Origin: Leptodontidium sp. MPI-SDFR-AT-0119
Lineage: Eukaryota > Ascomycota > Leotiomycetes > Helotiales > Leptodontidiaceae
Direction of reading: 5' to 3'
Length of the DNA stretch: 64,000 nucleotides
Assembly (NCBI GenBank): GCA_020726505.1
Contig: JAHLEZ010000015.1
Location: forward strand, 930,001 to 994,000
Shown here: positions 45,797 to 63,517 of the stretch, piece by piece
Layout: every line of letters starts with the position of its first letter
Numbering within the stretch: the first letter of the stretch is position 1
Notes under the pieces: model-generated
The model's database searches: none
Told to the model about the DNA's origin: nothing
What the model saw: the letters and a program-made list of their open reading frames with translations, nothing else
Made by a program: the position numbers and the translations under genes

Positions 45797-46344
45797 TCTG
45801 GCGATTGTTTGGAGTCAAGTAATCGATCTAAGGTGCTTGCAGATGGACGAAGATTCGAATGGTATCTTGCGATTTGTTCTGGGTTCGGTTTTGTGTGAGA
45901 AATCGTGGGTGGGAAGGGAAACAAAATGCGATGCCGGAAGTATTGTGGGAAGGGAGGGCTTGGGCAAGGAAATGGTTGCGGCCTGACTTTAGACTGGCGG
46001 CTAGTCGCCTCAGCCGGGTTCAGGTCGTGAGATGGTTCCACGTGCACGCACAATTCAGACTGGACACCTTGATGTTTTCTTTTGGTCGCCAACAATTGTA
46101 ATGTTCCAAATTTTGGCCAGCGGGATTAGTTTCACATCGTGTTACAGTCCGTCTCATGCTTAGCAGCGTTACTTTCACTGCTGTTGCGATCACAATTCCT
46201 CAGAAGTACGTCACAACATCACCAATTGCACTCAAAACGTCATGGCGGATAAAGGACAACTTTTCATTCATTTTATCATAAAGCCATTCCTGCGCAATTC
46301 ATCTCCAGTTCTGTTACCCGTCATACTCAATTCTCCGTGAGCAT
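45797..46344. other. Intergenic: eIF3j promoter and enolase 3' region
   Basis: 548 bases between the eIF3j start and the enolase stop. No supported gene and no distinctive motif. Confidence 0.5.
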
Positions 46345-50070
<3,726 letters not shown>

Positions 50071-51401
50071 ATGTCCGACGAGGAGCGTCAACATGCGCTC
50101 GCATCATTCAAGAACAAGCTACTGGAATCGAGAGAATGGGAGGCAAAGCTGAAGGCATTACGGTTAGAGATAAAGGGCTTGCAGAAGGATTTCGACCATA
50201 CAGAGGACAATATCAAAGCTCTACAGAGTGTTGGGCAGATCATTGGGGAGGTCCTGAAGCAGCTTGATGATGAGAGGTGTATGTAGCTCCCATGTTCCCA
50301 GTCTCATCTGCCATAGCTAACGGTCTACTTTCCAGTCATCGTTAAAGCTTCATCCGGTCCTAGATATGTCGTCGGATGTAGATCGAAGGTCGACAAGGCT
50401 GCGCTGAAGCAAGGAACCCGAGTTGCCCTCGACATGACTACCCTCACAATCATGCGAATGCTACCCCGAGAAGTCGACCCCCTTGTATACAACATGTCTT
50501 TGGAGGATCCTGGTCAAGTCAGCTTCGGTGGAATTGGTGGATTGAACGAGCAGATCAGAGAGTTGCGGGAGGTTATTGAACTTCCTCTGAAGAACCCTGA
50601 GCTGTTCCTGAGAGTCGGCATCAAGCCTCCCAAGGGTGTACTACTCTACGGACCCCCAGGAACCGGAAAGACATTACTGGCAAGAGCCGTGGCTAGCAGT
50701 CTGGAGACGAATTTCTTGAAGGGTAGGTTAGGTATGTTGTCTTTACTAAACAGGGCTGACCGGCTGTAGTTGTTTCTTCTGCAATCGTTGACAAGTATAT
50801 CGGAGAATCGGCACGTCTGATCAGAGAGATGTTCGGATATGCAAAGGAGCACGAACCTTGCATTATCTTCATGGACGAAATCGATGCTATTGGAGGACGC
50901 AGATTCTCGGAGGGAACTTCGGCAGATCGTGAAATTCAGCGGACACTGATGGAACTCCTCAATCAACTCGACGGTTTCGACTACCTTGGCAAGACGAAGA
51001 TTATCATGGCTACGAATCGACCGGATACCCTCGATCCCGCCCTCCTCAGAGCTGGACGTTTGGACAGGAAGATCGAGATCCCCCTTCCCAACGAGGTTGG
51101 TCGTTTGGAGATTATGAAGATTCATGCAGCAGGTGTGGTTACGGAGGGAGACGTTGATTTCGAGAGCGTGGTAAAGATGAGTGATGGACTTAATGGTGCT
51201 GATTTGCGAAACGTGGTTACAGAGGCGTAAGCGTTCCCCAAATAGTCCCCAAAGGATTGACAAAAACTAACTTCTCCCAGCGGTCTATTCGCAATCAAGG
51301 ATTATCGGGATGCGGTCAACCAAGACGATTTCAACAAAGCGGTACGCAAGGTTGCAGAGTCGAAGAAACTGGAGGGCAAGCTGGAATACCAAAAGCTCTA
51401 G
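50071..51401 (+). CDS. rpt4: 26S proteasome regulatory ATPase RPT4 (PSMC6)
   Basis: One of six AAA ATPases of the 19S base that unfold substrates and open the 20S gate. Exons 50071-50278, 50336-50722, 50770-51226, 51281-51401; 390 residues, the usual length. An N-terminal coiled coil ([20 protein letters not shown]) precedes the OB segment ([16 protein letters not shown]). [24 protein letters not shown] is Rpt4-type. Walker A is GPPGTGKT (about 175-182), Walker [10 protein letters not shown] (about 230-238), then [18 protein letters not shown], sensor-1 [10 protein letters not shown] and the [14 protein letters not shown] arginine fingers. The C-terminus KLEYQKL lacks the HbYX gate-opening motif, as expected for Rpt4. 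Confident. Confidence 0.97.
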
Positions 51402-54400
51402 ATAAGATAATGATCTGTTTCTTGCGTTGGCGCTCTGGCATAGGGTTGAGCTCAAGACTTGACTTTGTAACAATACCATATGGAATTCATAGATTCTGTG
51501 TACTTGATGGACGGGAATATGAGTGCTGAATCGATTTGAAGTCATCACTGGCATTAAGTGATGCCTGGTAGGCCGATTTGCAGCGCTCGTATTTTTGCTA
51601 GGGGCAGACTTTCCTGACCAAGATATCTTCTCGAGCTGTTCGTCCCGATGACTTTAACACCAGGACAGGTATACATTCTTCCTAACATCACATTTATGGC
51701 AAGCCTCATTGTATGCATCCTTAATCCCAACCTCTTCCTTCTCCCCCTCGCCCCCAACACCCCTACAATCCTCATCCCCTTCCAACTCGCCCTCAACAGA
51801 ACCCTCACGTCAAAACACACACCCAGTTCTTCCACAGACTGGCCCACTATTTTAACGCCCAGGAACAACCATAGGAAACTAGCTATGAATCGGCTGAGAC
51901 AGACGGAGCTCGAAGTATTAGTATGTTACTTTTGGTATTTGTAAACGAGCTTGGCACATTCATCCCACCTTGTCTCTGGAATTTAGCCATCGTAACGATG
52001 TTTGGATGAAGCAACGCCCAACGAGAACTGGAAGAGAGGAATGACTTGCAGAACAAGGGTTACGCATCAAACAAGCGTGCTGTGGTACGGGAATGTCCAG
52101 TAGACACCGACTTTTGCTTTCAAACTACGTTTCGGGTAGCTACGTCTCCCGGTCTGAAGTACAGAGTGCTCCAGCTTCACTCTTCAGCTAGGGAGCAGAT
52201 CATATCCAACGAATTAATGACTGTAAAGTAAAAACTTTCACAGGTAGTAACCATCAAGTCCCCTTTCCACTGTGGAGTTGTGGTCTCCATGACATAGATA
52301 GCCCAGAGCAACTGGCTTTGAAAGCCAAGCAAGAACCTGGAAGCTTCAAGCTGCTGTAATGTAATGTTCAGTGGACATCTTCATCAAGAGTAAAGAAACA
52401 TCCGGATTGCATTTCATGCCTCCGTTTGACGTAGTCCACGACTGGATAAACGGAAGTATAGCCTATTCTAGAAACGGCTGTTTGGAAGCTGAAGACCATG
52501 TATGAAGGCCACTCGAGGAACTGGTGTTTGGGGTGGTGGAAAAAAGTCTTATGTTATGACGGTTGTCTTGGGCAATGATAGATCCAATGAGCCAGTCATC
52601 GAAAGCGTTCAGGGAGTGGAGTCTACAAAATTACAAGCAGAATCTCGAGATCAACCGGAGAATGAGATTTTTGCTTGTCAGCATCTCTAAAGACGAGAAA
52701 TGCTGGGTTACGTTGAGGGGTATTGATATCAAGAGTCAGTCCGACGTTTCTTGAGATAGCAATAGCAGAGGCTGTAGAGGGATGTCTTTGAAGATGTAAC
52801 CCCCTATGAAGTGACGATGGTATCGTAACATTAGGAATCAACAAGATAGTCCTAAATAAGCAATTACATGCTGATCAAAACGCTCCAAGAGCGATGGATC
52901 TGTTCGTCGAATTGGTCGACACAGGGAGACGCAAGCCCGCTATCCGGCATGCATCCTCAGTCCCATATCTTTACATATATCTCTACACAACTGCCTCCAA
53001 ACTTGCAAATGAGAGGTTATTCAACACCGTCCTGGACGAAGTTATTGGCTGGTTCGAGGATGTAAGTGCGTTCCTGGTTGTCCGCCTCACTCGGCGCATG
53101 ATCAAATGGGAGACGGGATCACGCCTAAGGAGATGAAAAAGTTGAAACAGCAGTATACGCTAAGATATCCAAAATTTCTGGAGAGCGGGATGGTGGAAAC
53201 GCAGGGTGATGGGGGGTTTCATTGGCCATGGGATCGTGAACTGTTTTTGATGTTGATGCAGAAGCTGCTGGGAAGGAGTACTTGTTTGTTGCGCCATCGA
53301 GGACGACGAGATGTTCTTTCCACATTCACCAGAAAACACGGCCCTGCGTGGGGTCGTCGTAACTGGGTCAATGATGGTACCAATTGCCTGAAAGGATCCC
53401 ACAAATCTCTCGCAAGAATCCATGTCCCGAGACTTTTCAGGGACATTGAGGAGAGACTTGGTCTCAGCATTTTCAACATCTAAGACGATTTCAACCTCCC
53501 TCTTCTATTCTCGATAACTTTCTCGACGACGATCTCATTTTCGAGCCCTCAAGAATTGGCAGCGTTGTCAAGACCAAAAAGGAATCGAAACGAAAACAAC
53601 ACAAGTGATACAGGGAAATGTAAATTCGATACATGGCAAAGAAAAGTTCGTACGAGACTGACAAATCTCAACTGCTTGTGGTGTAAAGTGGCGTTTTGCC
53701 TCTTTTCAATTCGCCACAATTTTTGTCTTGATTTGCGTAATTCCCATTTGATCTCGGCTCGCATCTTAAACATCCCAAGTACGGCATTTTGACGGGCAAG
53801 GACTCCCTTGGTAAATGATGGTACGAAGAAAAAAGAATAATTCTGGTAAACTCAATGAAAGCAACTGACTGGATTGAAGTTGTAAGACGTACGTTTGAGA
53901 CCCTCTTTCATATCACAGATTCACAGAAAGAGCTCGAGACAATCTCCTTCAGATAAAGAACTTTTCAACAACAAGCCTCTCGGGTGATCCGGACGGGAGC
54001 CACCTTTTAACTTTCTTGCTCACCGTGGTTGAGTCTTGTCCTGGTGTGGAGATTGCAGGGCTCTCCTCTTTGTTGATGTTGGAGAGAGTGGGAGAGTTGA
54101 GGCAACGTGTTAGCCACAGGGCGCTCTGCCAAGGGATCTGAGAAACGTGCATCCCATCGGTCCTTCGTATTTATCTGTTGTCCGCACAGAAACTTCTAGC
54201 CGCATGATCATGATGTTGAGGAGTTGCCGAGACTATTGAATGGACGGATAGCCTCAAGTCTATTTTCTCATCCATGCCTCTGTTGCAAGAAACTTCCAAC
54301 CCACTCTGGCGTCATGGAGGCCCGTGTTTCGTTGACAAACTTGACATGTTGAAAAGATCTCTCGTCTTGACGATGGACCCAAGGAGAAACCCCTGGCTAA

Positions 54401-55116
54401 GTCTCCTGTAGATCTCCTAAAAATGGAATTGTGGCTGTGGAAACTCGTACAGCCCGCCAGGACCCAGCGGGGCGGCCAATCCGAGGAGTGGGAAGCCCCT
54501 TTCTTTGCTGGGCTGGGTGAGCTTCCCTTGCCTCTCCCAGCAAAAGGCGAAAGCGAACAAAGGAAGGGGAGAGACAGACGCAGTGAGATGGAGACGGATC
54601 TCGAACCACCTGCATCCATCACATCAGCCGCACCGACCTGCGTGCTCCAGAAACGATGGGGAAAGCCTCGCGAACCATATTCATGTGAAGCCGTAGCACC
54701 AAATAAATACAATAAATGTCCGAAAGGGGCATGGATTCGTCGCTAGCTCGTAGCTTGCCTGCCTGCCCGCCTTGCTTGCTGTGGGTTGGGTTGGCCCAGG
54801 GACAGGGGCTAAGCTTAACGAGTTTCAAACCTTCCTGCCAGCTCGCGAGTCTCCTCCAACGACTATTTACTTCATTCCTCCCCTCCTCCTCCTCCTCCAG
54901 CAATCTCACTTCACATCACACCACATCACATCACTCTCCAGCTCCACCCTCCACTCGTTGAATCACTGTACCAGCGTCGATTCATCATTGCATTGCCTCT
55001 CGTTTTCGAACTTCCAGAGTTCCTGCCAACTCAAAACAACCCCTCGCACCCCGCAACCAGCAACGAAGCGCCCCTTCCAACCTTTTCAAGCTTCTACTTG
55101 ACTGCAGACCGCAATC
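51402..55116. other. Gene-poor tract between RPT4 and GFA1
   Basis: About 3.7 kb without a complete gene. A coding-like fragment lies at 52810-53060 (separate entry). The right end (54,700-55,116) is strongly CT-rich, with CTC repeats at 54,880-54,899 and CACAT repeats near 54,910-54,940, and is the GFA1 promoter and leader. No RNA gene recognised. Confidence 0.5.
52813..53061 (+). pseudogene. Coding-like fragment of unknown gene (possible relic)
   Basis: An open frame from about 52813 reads through MDLFVELVDTGRRKPAIRH (52894) and YLYIYLYTTASKLANERLF to DEVIGWFED, followed at once by a perfect GTAAGT donor at 53062. Amino-acid composition looks like a real helical protein, distantly like the C-terminal half of fungal BTB/POZ proteins, though I cannot name a family. 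I could not find a start codon with a full N-terminus, nor a convincing downstream exon; the next frame (GDGITPKEMKKLKQQ, 53109 on) could be one. A remnant, or part of a gene I could not model. Low confidence. Confidence 0.3.
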
Positions 55117-57550
<2,434 letters not shown>

Positions 57551-58175
57551 AGGGATACAGTAGAATGATAGATACCTTGGGAGAACATGGAGAAAATTTT
57601 GGGTCTTTTGTAGTTACGTTACTTGCTTTTAGCGCTTGGGGAAAATGGATCAGGGAAAGAAAGGAATGAATTCATGGCCTGTCCACTTTTATCGCACTGT
57701 ACTCGTTTTTCTCGCTTCGCGAAGATCATAGCGCAGTCTTAAAGAATGGATTTTCATCATCAGTGAGTGTAGAGGACTTTTGTTTAGTGAAGAACTCCAA
57801 ATGGCTGGCCGGTGTTACGCGGGGTGAATAGTTATTAGTCACAATCACAACGCAATCAAATAATCTCAAGAGAAAATAGCAAGATATTAAAAGGCCCTCA
57901 TGGAGTCTACTGTTTATCTAAAGTGACGTATCATATCGTGTCGTATCATATCAATCGCCAGACTCCCTCCCGAAGGGTAAACCTGCCATGCCAGCCAGCG
58001 CCTGTGTTTTATTGCATACAGCAACAACATCCGCATAGTTCCCCATTGTTCGCTTCAAATGTAAAATTATCCATAATCCTCCAACGAAACCAACCAATGA
58101 ACGCCCATGCCATGCTACCGTGCCTTACCGTACCAGCAAATGCTCCAGCCCTAATTTTCCCAAAGAAAGAAAAGT
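57551..58175. terminator. 3' regions of convergent GFA1 and RING genes
   Basis: 625 bases between two convergent stop codons. There are TATCATATCGTGTCGTATCATATC near-repeats at about 57,930-57,953. No supported gene. Confidence 0.5.
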
Positions 58176-60621
58176 CTACCAACGGCGAGAGTACTGTCGA
58201 GGAAGACGGGAGTTTCTCTGCGATGAAGAGATGACTCGGGTAGAAGATGGAGAGCGCGAGCTGCGGAGGGGATCGACGAGGCGAGGAGGCAGGTTGCGGT
58301 AGGCCGTCAATCTACGAGCTGGGGTTCGAGAAGCGGGCTCAACTAGACGGACTGCCTCTTCCTCTGATTGCTCCCAGTCTTCGAATGAGATGGGATTTTC
58401 TTGACTTCCTCGTGCTGCTCGATGCTCGGCAAACATCATGCTGATCCGTGGATTGTACTGTTGCTGAACACTAGCTACTGACTGAGGGCGTCTTGCACGT
58501 CTTCCGGCAGCTGGTCGGATAGAGCTGTCTGAAGAGTCGGCCTCGACGTGGTGCATGGCGTTGGAGAAACCAAGTTGTTGGGTTGGCTGGCGGTTGTTGC
58601 TGAACTGTTGTTGTACGAGGCGAGCATGACGCAGCTCCTCGCTCTCGTCCACGCCATCATAAGGACCGCCACCTTCGCTGCTCTCGTCCGTGCTAATGCT
58701 TACACCTCGCTCTCCTCTAGGGGTTTGGTCACCATAATCCTCGTAATCTCTGCTGATGCCGCGGCCATTGAGATATGGATTGGCGCTCACACTTCGACTG
58801 TCTCTGGAACCGGGGGATGTTGGGGTCATATCCGTATCACCATCATGATCCATGACAGAAAGGTCCTCAGATTCATCGTCCGTGACCTCTTGGTGCTCAT
58901 AGGGGTGGTGGTCGAAGAAGTTTGTACCGGCTTGGATGCGGGCTTGATAATAATCTTCGAAGGGGACTGGGGTCTGGGAGAGACCTTCACGAGAACGGTC
59001 GTCTTCATCATTGTGGCCATTCTCGGTGGCCGTCTCGGTGCCTGTATCGCTATTATCGGAATCATCCTCATCGTCTGTATCCAAATTGCCGTATCTGCCG
59101 TGTTGATAATAGGGTGAGATAGGACCATCAGCATCACTATCATTTCCATGATCTAATGGACTCCAGCCAGAGCGTCGGAGAAGTTCGGCTTGGTCACCTG
59201 CCTCTGAGGCGTTTGTGTCTGTGTCAGTCACAGTGAGAACCGACGGACTTCTTGATCCCGCAGGACTACCAGGTCCGTCATATTGATAGCCGTGATGGTC
59301 GTCTGGGGATTCGGAAGGCGTGAAGCCCTCCTCGAAATGACTTCCCAATCTGACCGGACTTCTGGGTGCCCGAGCCCTCTGTCTTGGCCGGCGGTTTGAA
59401 ATCGCACCTCCCTCATCTGACTCATCATCTGAGATGAGGTTGATAGCTTCACGAGAACCAGAGTTGTTGCTGGCACCAGTGACAGGACGGTTTAGTGGTG
59501 CGTCATCCTGTACAACAAAGTCGTTCAGGGAGTTATCAGAGTCAATGCTATCATTGTCACTGTCCGGTTCGCTGTGCTCATCTGAATCCGATTCCTCTGT
59601 TTGCGAGCTGGGATGGTGATGATAACGGTTGTGATTGTGATGGGCAATGTGATGGCGTCCAAGATTTGCTGCGACGTCCAAGAACGGGTGGGCGAAATGA
59701 CCGTGTGCGAAGTGACCGTGGTGGTGATGGTGATGGTTGAACTCAGCACCGATCTCTACGTCGAGGTCTTGCTCCAGATCATCCAGATCATCCAGGTCAT
59801 CCAGGTCGTCATCATCCATGTCGCTGAATCCATACGGATCCTCGATTCCCAGTCCACAAATAACGCAAGATGGGCCGCCTTCATGCTCATGACCACAGCC
59901 TGGGCATCTCAAGACACCACCATCTGCCTCATCCACTATCAACTCTGCTCGTTGCCTCAGGAACAGGCCTTTGAACAGTCCATCGGGACCATTGCGATCC
60001 TTCTCCACGGCTGCGATTTCCTCTGCCCTTCTCTCCACGTGTTGTTCGATGGACTCGTCAGCAGGCATCAGTTCTCGGCGTTTTGTGAAGACTTGGTCAA
60101 CCATCTGCTTAACCTATGATGAACGTTAATTTTCGACCTCCAATGCGATGGCCAAGGAGACTTACGAGGAAATTAGGAGCTGGAATTATGGTAACCTTCG
60201 CGCGGCACTCGGGACATGTCTTCTTTCGACGGTTGGTCGTGAACCAGCTGCACATACACTGAAGATGTTAGTTGGGGTCCCAGGCATGACATCAGGGTAA
60301 CACGAACAGAATAACAGTAGGTATGACCACAGCCCAAGGTCCATGGCTCGTAGAGTAGCTGGTCGCAGATGGTACAGGTAACGAGTGTTCGGATTTCGGC
60401 GAGGTCGCTCTTGAATGAGGTAGCAAGCTGTACGAATAATCAGTAAAAAGTCCGCTGGAGAGGGCAGACTGTTTCCGGCTTACCTGGGCGTCATTCTTCG
60501 CCTTTGAGGCCAGCGCAGCACCGGATCGTGCCATTGTTGGGGTTGCTTCTCTGCTATTGCCAGAGCGGGATTCTCTTTTGGCAGCTATGAGCTTGCCGGG
60601 GGATGTTGTGGAGGGCGCCAT
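58176..60621 (-). CDS. RING-finger protein, probable E3 ubiquitin ligase
   Basis: Exons (reverse): 60484-60621, 60308-60427, 60166-60258, 58176-60113; 762 residues. A C3HC4 RING lies at about 62-105: CTICDQLLYEPWTLGCGHTYC, then YSCMCSWFTTNRRKKTCPEC. A linker helix RAKVTIIPAPNFLVKQMVDQVF follows, then KRRELMPADESIEQHVERRAEE. A second small cysteine motif (CPGCGHEHEGGPSCVICGLG, about 180) may bind another zinc. The remaining 550 residues are low complexity: DDLDDLDDLEQDLD, His-rich (HHHHHHGHFAHGHFAH) and many Asp/Ser stretches. RING proteins of this type transfer ubiquitin from an E2; the substrate is unknown. The second intron uses donor GTTCGT, weaker than GTAAGT, but it keeps the zinc ligands TYC-YSC together. 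Confidence 0.88.
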
Positions 60622-62018
60622 GTTGTATCATGAATTTTGTCTTGCGAGGGTGGTTGTTGGAATGGGTATGATTGGATTCAGCCTCCCAGGGCTTGAGCGA
60701 GAAGGAAAGAAGTTTATTGATTTCTAGAGGCGAGGTGCGGTGCGTGTTCGTATTGTGAATAGGCGTGCTATTGTAGTTCCCTCCCAAAGTCGAGGAGGGG
60801 AGGCAAGATCTGCCAGGACAATAGGATGATGGGTGAGGTTCTGGTTCGTGAGATGAGGATGAGGCGCTTCGGCTGCTTCCCGCGTCTGATATCAAGAAAA
60901 CGCGCTAGCTCGAATTGACCCTAGCCAGCCCCTCCAAATAACTTACGTCGATGTGGGGTATCATAGGCCCGTGAATTAACTCTTCACCACAAAATCCTCA
61001 ATATTGATTTTGCAGCTATTCAATCTCTTGACCGTGATAAAAGTCACAATGTGTGTGAAAATGCTTTGAAACAAGTCCCGGCTAGGTTATCATAATGTCC
61101 TTTGTCCGGATCCTCTTATTCTTCCCTCACCCCCAGCAATTCAATATATCTAGGTAGTGTGCCTGTTCCGTATCTTTTAATACCAATATGCAAAGCGGTA
61201 TCATATTTCCTCGACCAGCCAATATTCGAAGTCTACAAGCTACAAGTGCATCAAAACATCGCGAGGCAAGAAGCTAGGGGCCTGCACTGCAGCAAAATCC
61301 GGGGCTGCGTGAGCTTCATTGGACGGGCTGCCTGCCACGTCGACAGCGTGCAGCAGAGCCCAATGTGGTCGTTGGGTTGAAAGATGATGCGAATGCACTT
61401 GATTTTCCGCACAGCAAGGGTTCATACCGTTCTATTGGTCCGGTTTCATGATTTTTCTTCCGGAGAAATATTGACTGGCGGGCGATGGCCAATTCTACAT
61501 GGGGGTCAAGTGTGGGATACATCACTGGTACTCGACCATAACCTACGACGGACTTCGTAAAGAAACACCATGACATTGAGTTCTTACTGGCGAATAAACT
61601 GTCCTCGCAACCTGACTCGCGGTACAGGAACTACAGCACTGAATTCTCTATCAATTTGGAATTCATAAAGCATTAATTATCATTCCAAGGCTAAGCTACC
61701 TATGTTCTATGTCATATGCCCAATCTATCACAATCTACTACATAAATCGCTGCACGCTCAAACGCTCCTCAGGGAAAATCAGCAGCCAAAAATATCAACA
61801 GCCAACACATCAATCCAACATAAACACAAGAATTAACCAAAGTTTGCAAAGGTGCTTAAGTCCCCACATATTGCAGTAACAAATAATGTCCAAGAAGAAA
61901 ATGTCAACATCAAGAAAGACCGCCTCTGAGAACACCGCAAGAAGATTCGTGATCGTTGATCATCATCGACATCTGCTCCCCCCTACCTATCCCAATTTGA
62001 ATTCCCCACAGTCATTAC
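60622..62018. other. Intergenic: RING-gene promoter and oxygenase 3' region
   Basis: About 1.4 kb between two genes reading leftwards. Short frames on both strands have no domain. No repeat or RNA gene recognised; 61,600-61,900 is relatively AT-rich. Confidence 0.5.
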
Positions 62019-63260
62019 TTAGAGCTTTCGACGCTTATCCTTTGCGGCTTCCTCACACACTTCCGCCAACGATCCTTTCTTGACCAGAGACTCGTCCACA
62101 ATCTCCTTGTTAAGATGGGTTAGAGTCTTGATCTCGAATTCTAGGAAGGACTTGATGGATTGAACATCTGTCGCTCCGGCTTTCATGGAATCGCGGACGT
62201 TCTTGAGCATTTGACGGATGCGTGACTCGGCATTCTCAAGGTTGTACTCAACTGTTTGGCCGTAGAGGTCTGAGAGGTTGGAGATAGGTCGGACTGTGTT
62301 CAAGACTGTATCGTCGCGGATCCTTGGAGAACGAGGTCGGAAGGATGTCACCATAGTTATGCGCTCCTGACCACCAAAGGCCGAGAGGGCTTGGTGGTCG
62401 ATGTATCGACCCTGGAGAACAACTGCACATCCCTGCAATGTTATGTTAGAGATATCAATCAGGGTGGTTGGTGGTTGAGACTTGACATACCTTTGATGGA
62501 CCCCGGACCTTCTTGATATCCCCGAAACCAGTTCTTAAAGCTGTCTCTCCACCAATCATTCCGGTGGTATCGCTCATCATCAACACGCAGACAAATGGAT
62601 AACTGTCTCTGTGCCAGCCGACAATAGCTCCTCCATCTTCATCGTCGCCTGTGCTCTTCTGATCTTTCTTGTCACCTGGAATCGACAAGTTGACATGGCC
62701 GATTTCGTAATCCATAACAGGAACGAGGTCAACACCTGCAATCTTTGAGATTATAGCGAGGGTTTCTGGATGCTTCCATGCCTCGAAGACGAACTTTCCG
62801 TGTCTATGAATGTCAGTGGCTAGAGACAGACATGTGTTTGACAACCAACTTACTTGGGAGCATAACCGCGAATCTGTCTTGGCGCGATGTCGGATGCGTA
62901 ACTGTACTTCTCGAGGACCTCAGGGTCGAGCACTTCTTTTCTCATGATATTGATGGCCTCTTCACTGAACAAGGGGAATGGGTCTGAAACGGCAATGGGT
63001 GATACGCCACTGTTTGCGGAGTAACCTATCTCTTCCATAGTGTGGATGTGTTTTGGTTCCTCGAATGCCAGGTGATCGATAGGTTGGAAGAGCTTGCCGA
63101 TAGCAGGAGAGCCATTGTCTGCCGCAAGGTACTTTTCAAATGAGCGCTTGAGAGAAGCCTGAGTCTCCCTTGGGGAGGGGAGGACCCTCGGTGGGCTTGC
63201 GATCTTTGAGTATGGAACATCAGGGGTGCCAGGCTGCACGTAGACATCTGGAGCAGCCAT
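62019..63260 (-). CDS. 2-oxoglutarate/Fe(II)-dependent oxygenase-like protein
   Basis: Exons (reverse): 62854-63260, 62491-62803, 62019-62432; 377 residues from MAAPDVYVQPG. The central domain carries the H-x-D iron ligands in GWHRDSYPF (about residue 199), a second histidine in LQGRYIDHQAL (about 254) and an arginine in TSFRPRSP that could bind 2-oxoglutarate. PVMDYEIGHVNLSIPG and SDTTGMIGGETAL fit the core jelly-roll strands. The C-terminal 110 residues are helical and charged (ESRIRQMLKNVRDSMKAGATD). Enzymes of this fold hydroxylate or oxidise small molecules or proteins, but this fungal group is not characterised that I know of. The frame stays open about 18 codons before the ATG, so an upstream exon is possible. 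A leader intron (63419-63517) and an upstream ATG (63398-63400) lie in the 5' region. Confidence 0.85.
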
Positions 63261-63418
63261 CTTGTATGATTTGGGATCCAACTTGTTTGTCTGTGAACTT
63301 GTGTCAGAAGTCTTTCAAGTGATTGGTGATACATCCCGCAACTCCGAATGAAATAGGAGACAGCAGCGACGACACAAAGTCTTAGAACGATCTTCGACAT
63401 TAAGCGCTAGACTTGTCT

Positions 63419-63517
63419 CTGTGAGAGGGGTTGAAGATAAGAAAGACACCAGAAGATAGGCCGTTGAGCACACGGTTCTTGCCATGAACGCTGTAAATGA
63501 GACTGAGGGCTACTCAC
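63419..63517 (-). other. Probable 5'-leader intron of the oxygenase-like gene
   Basis: On the reverse strand: donor GTGAGT next to CTCTCAAC, acceptor CCTCTCACAG, 99 nt. The flanking leader is CT-rich. Inferred from splice signals only. Confidence 0.55.

Noticed and set aside
58548..59117. 189-codon hydrophobic-looking frame opposite the RING gene
   Set aside because: Its Ile/Val-rich composition is the complement of Asp/Ser/His codons in the low-complexity RING tail.
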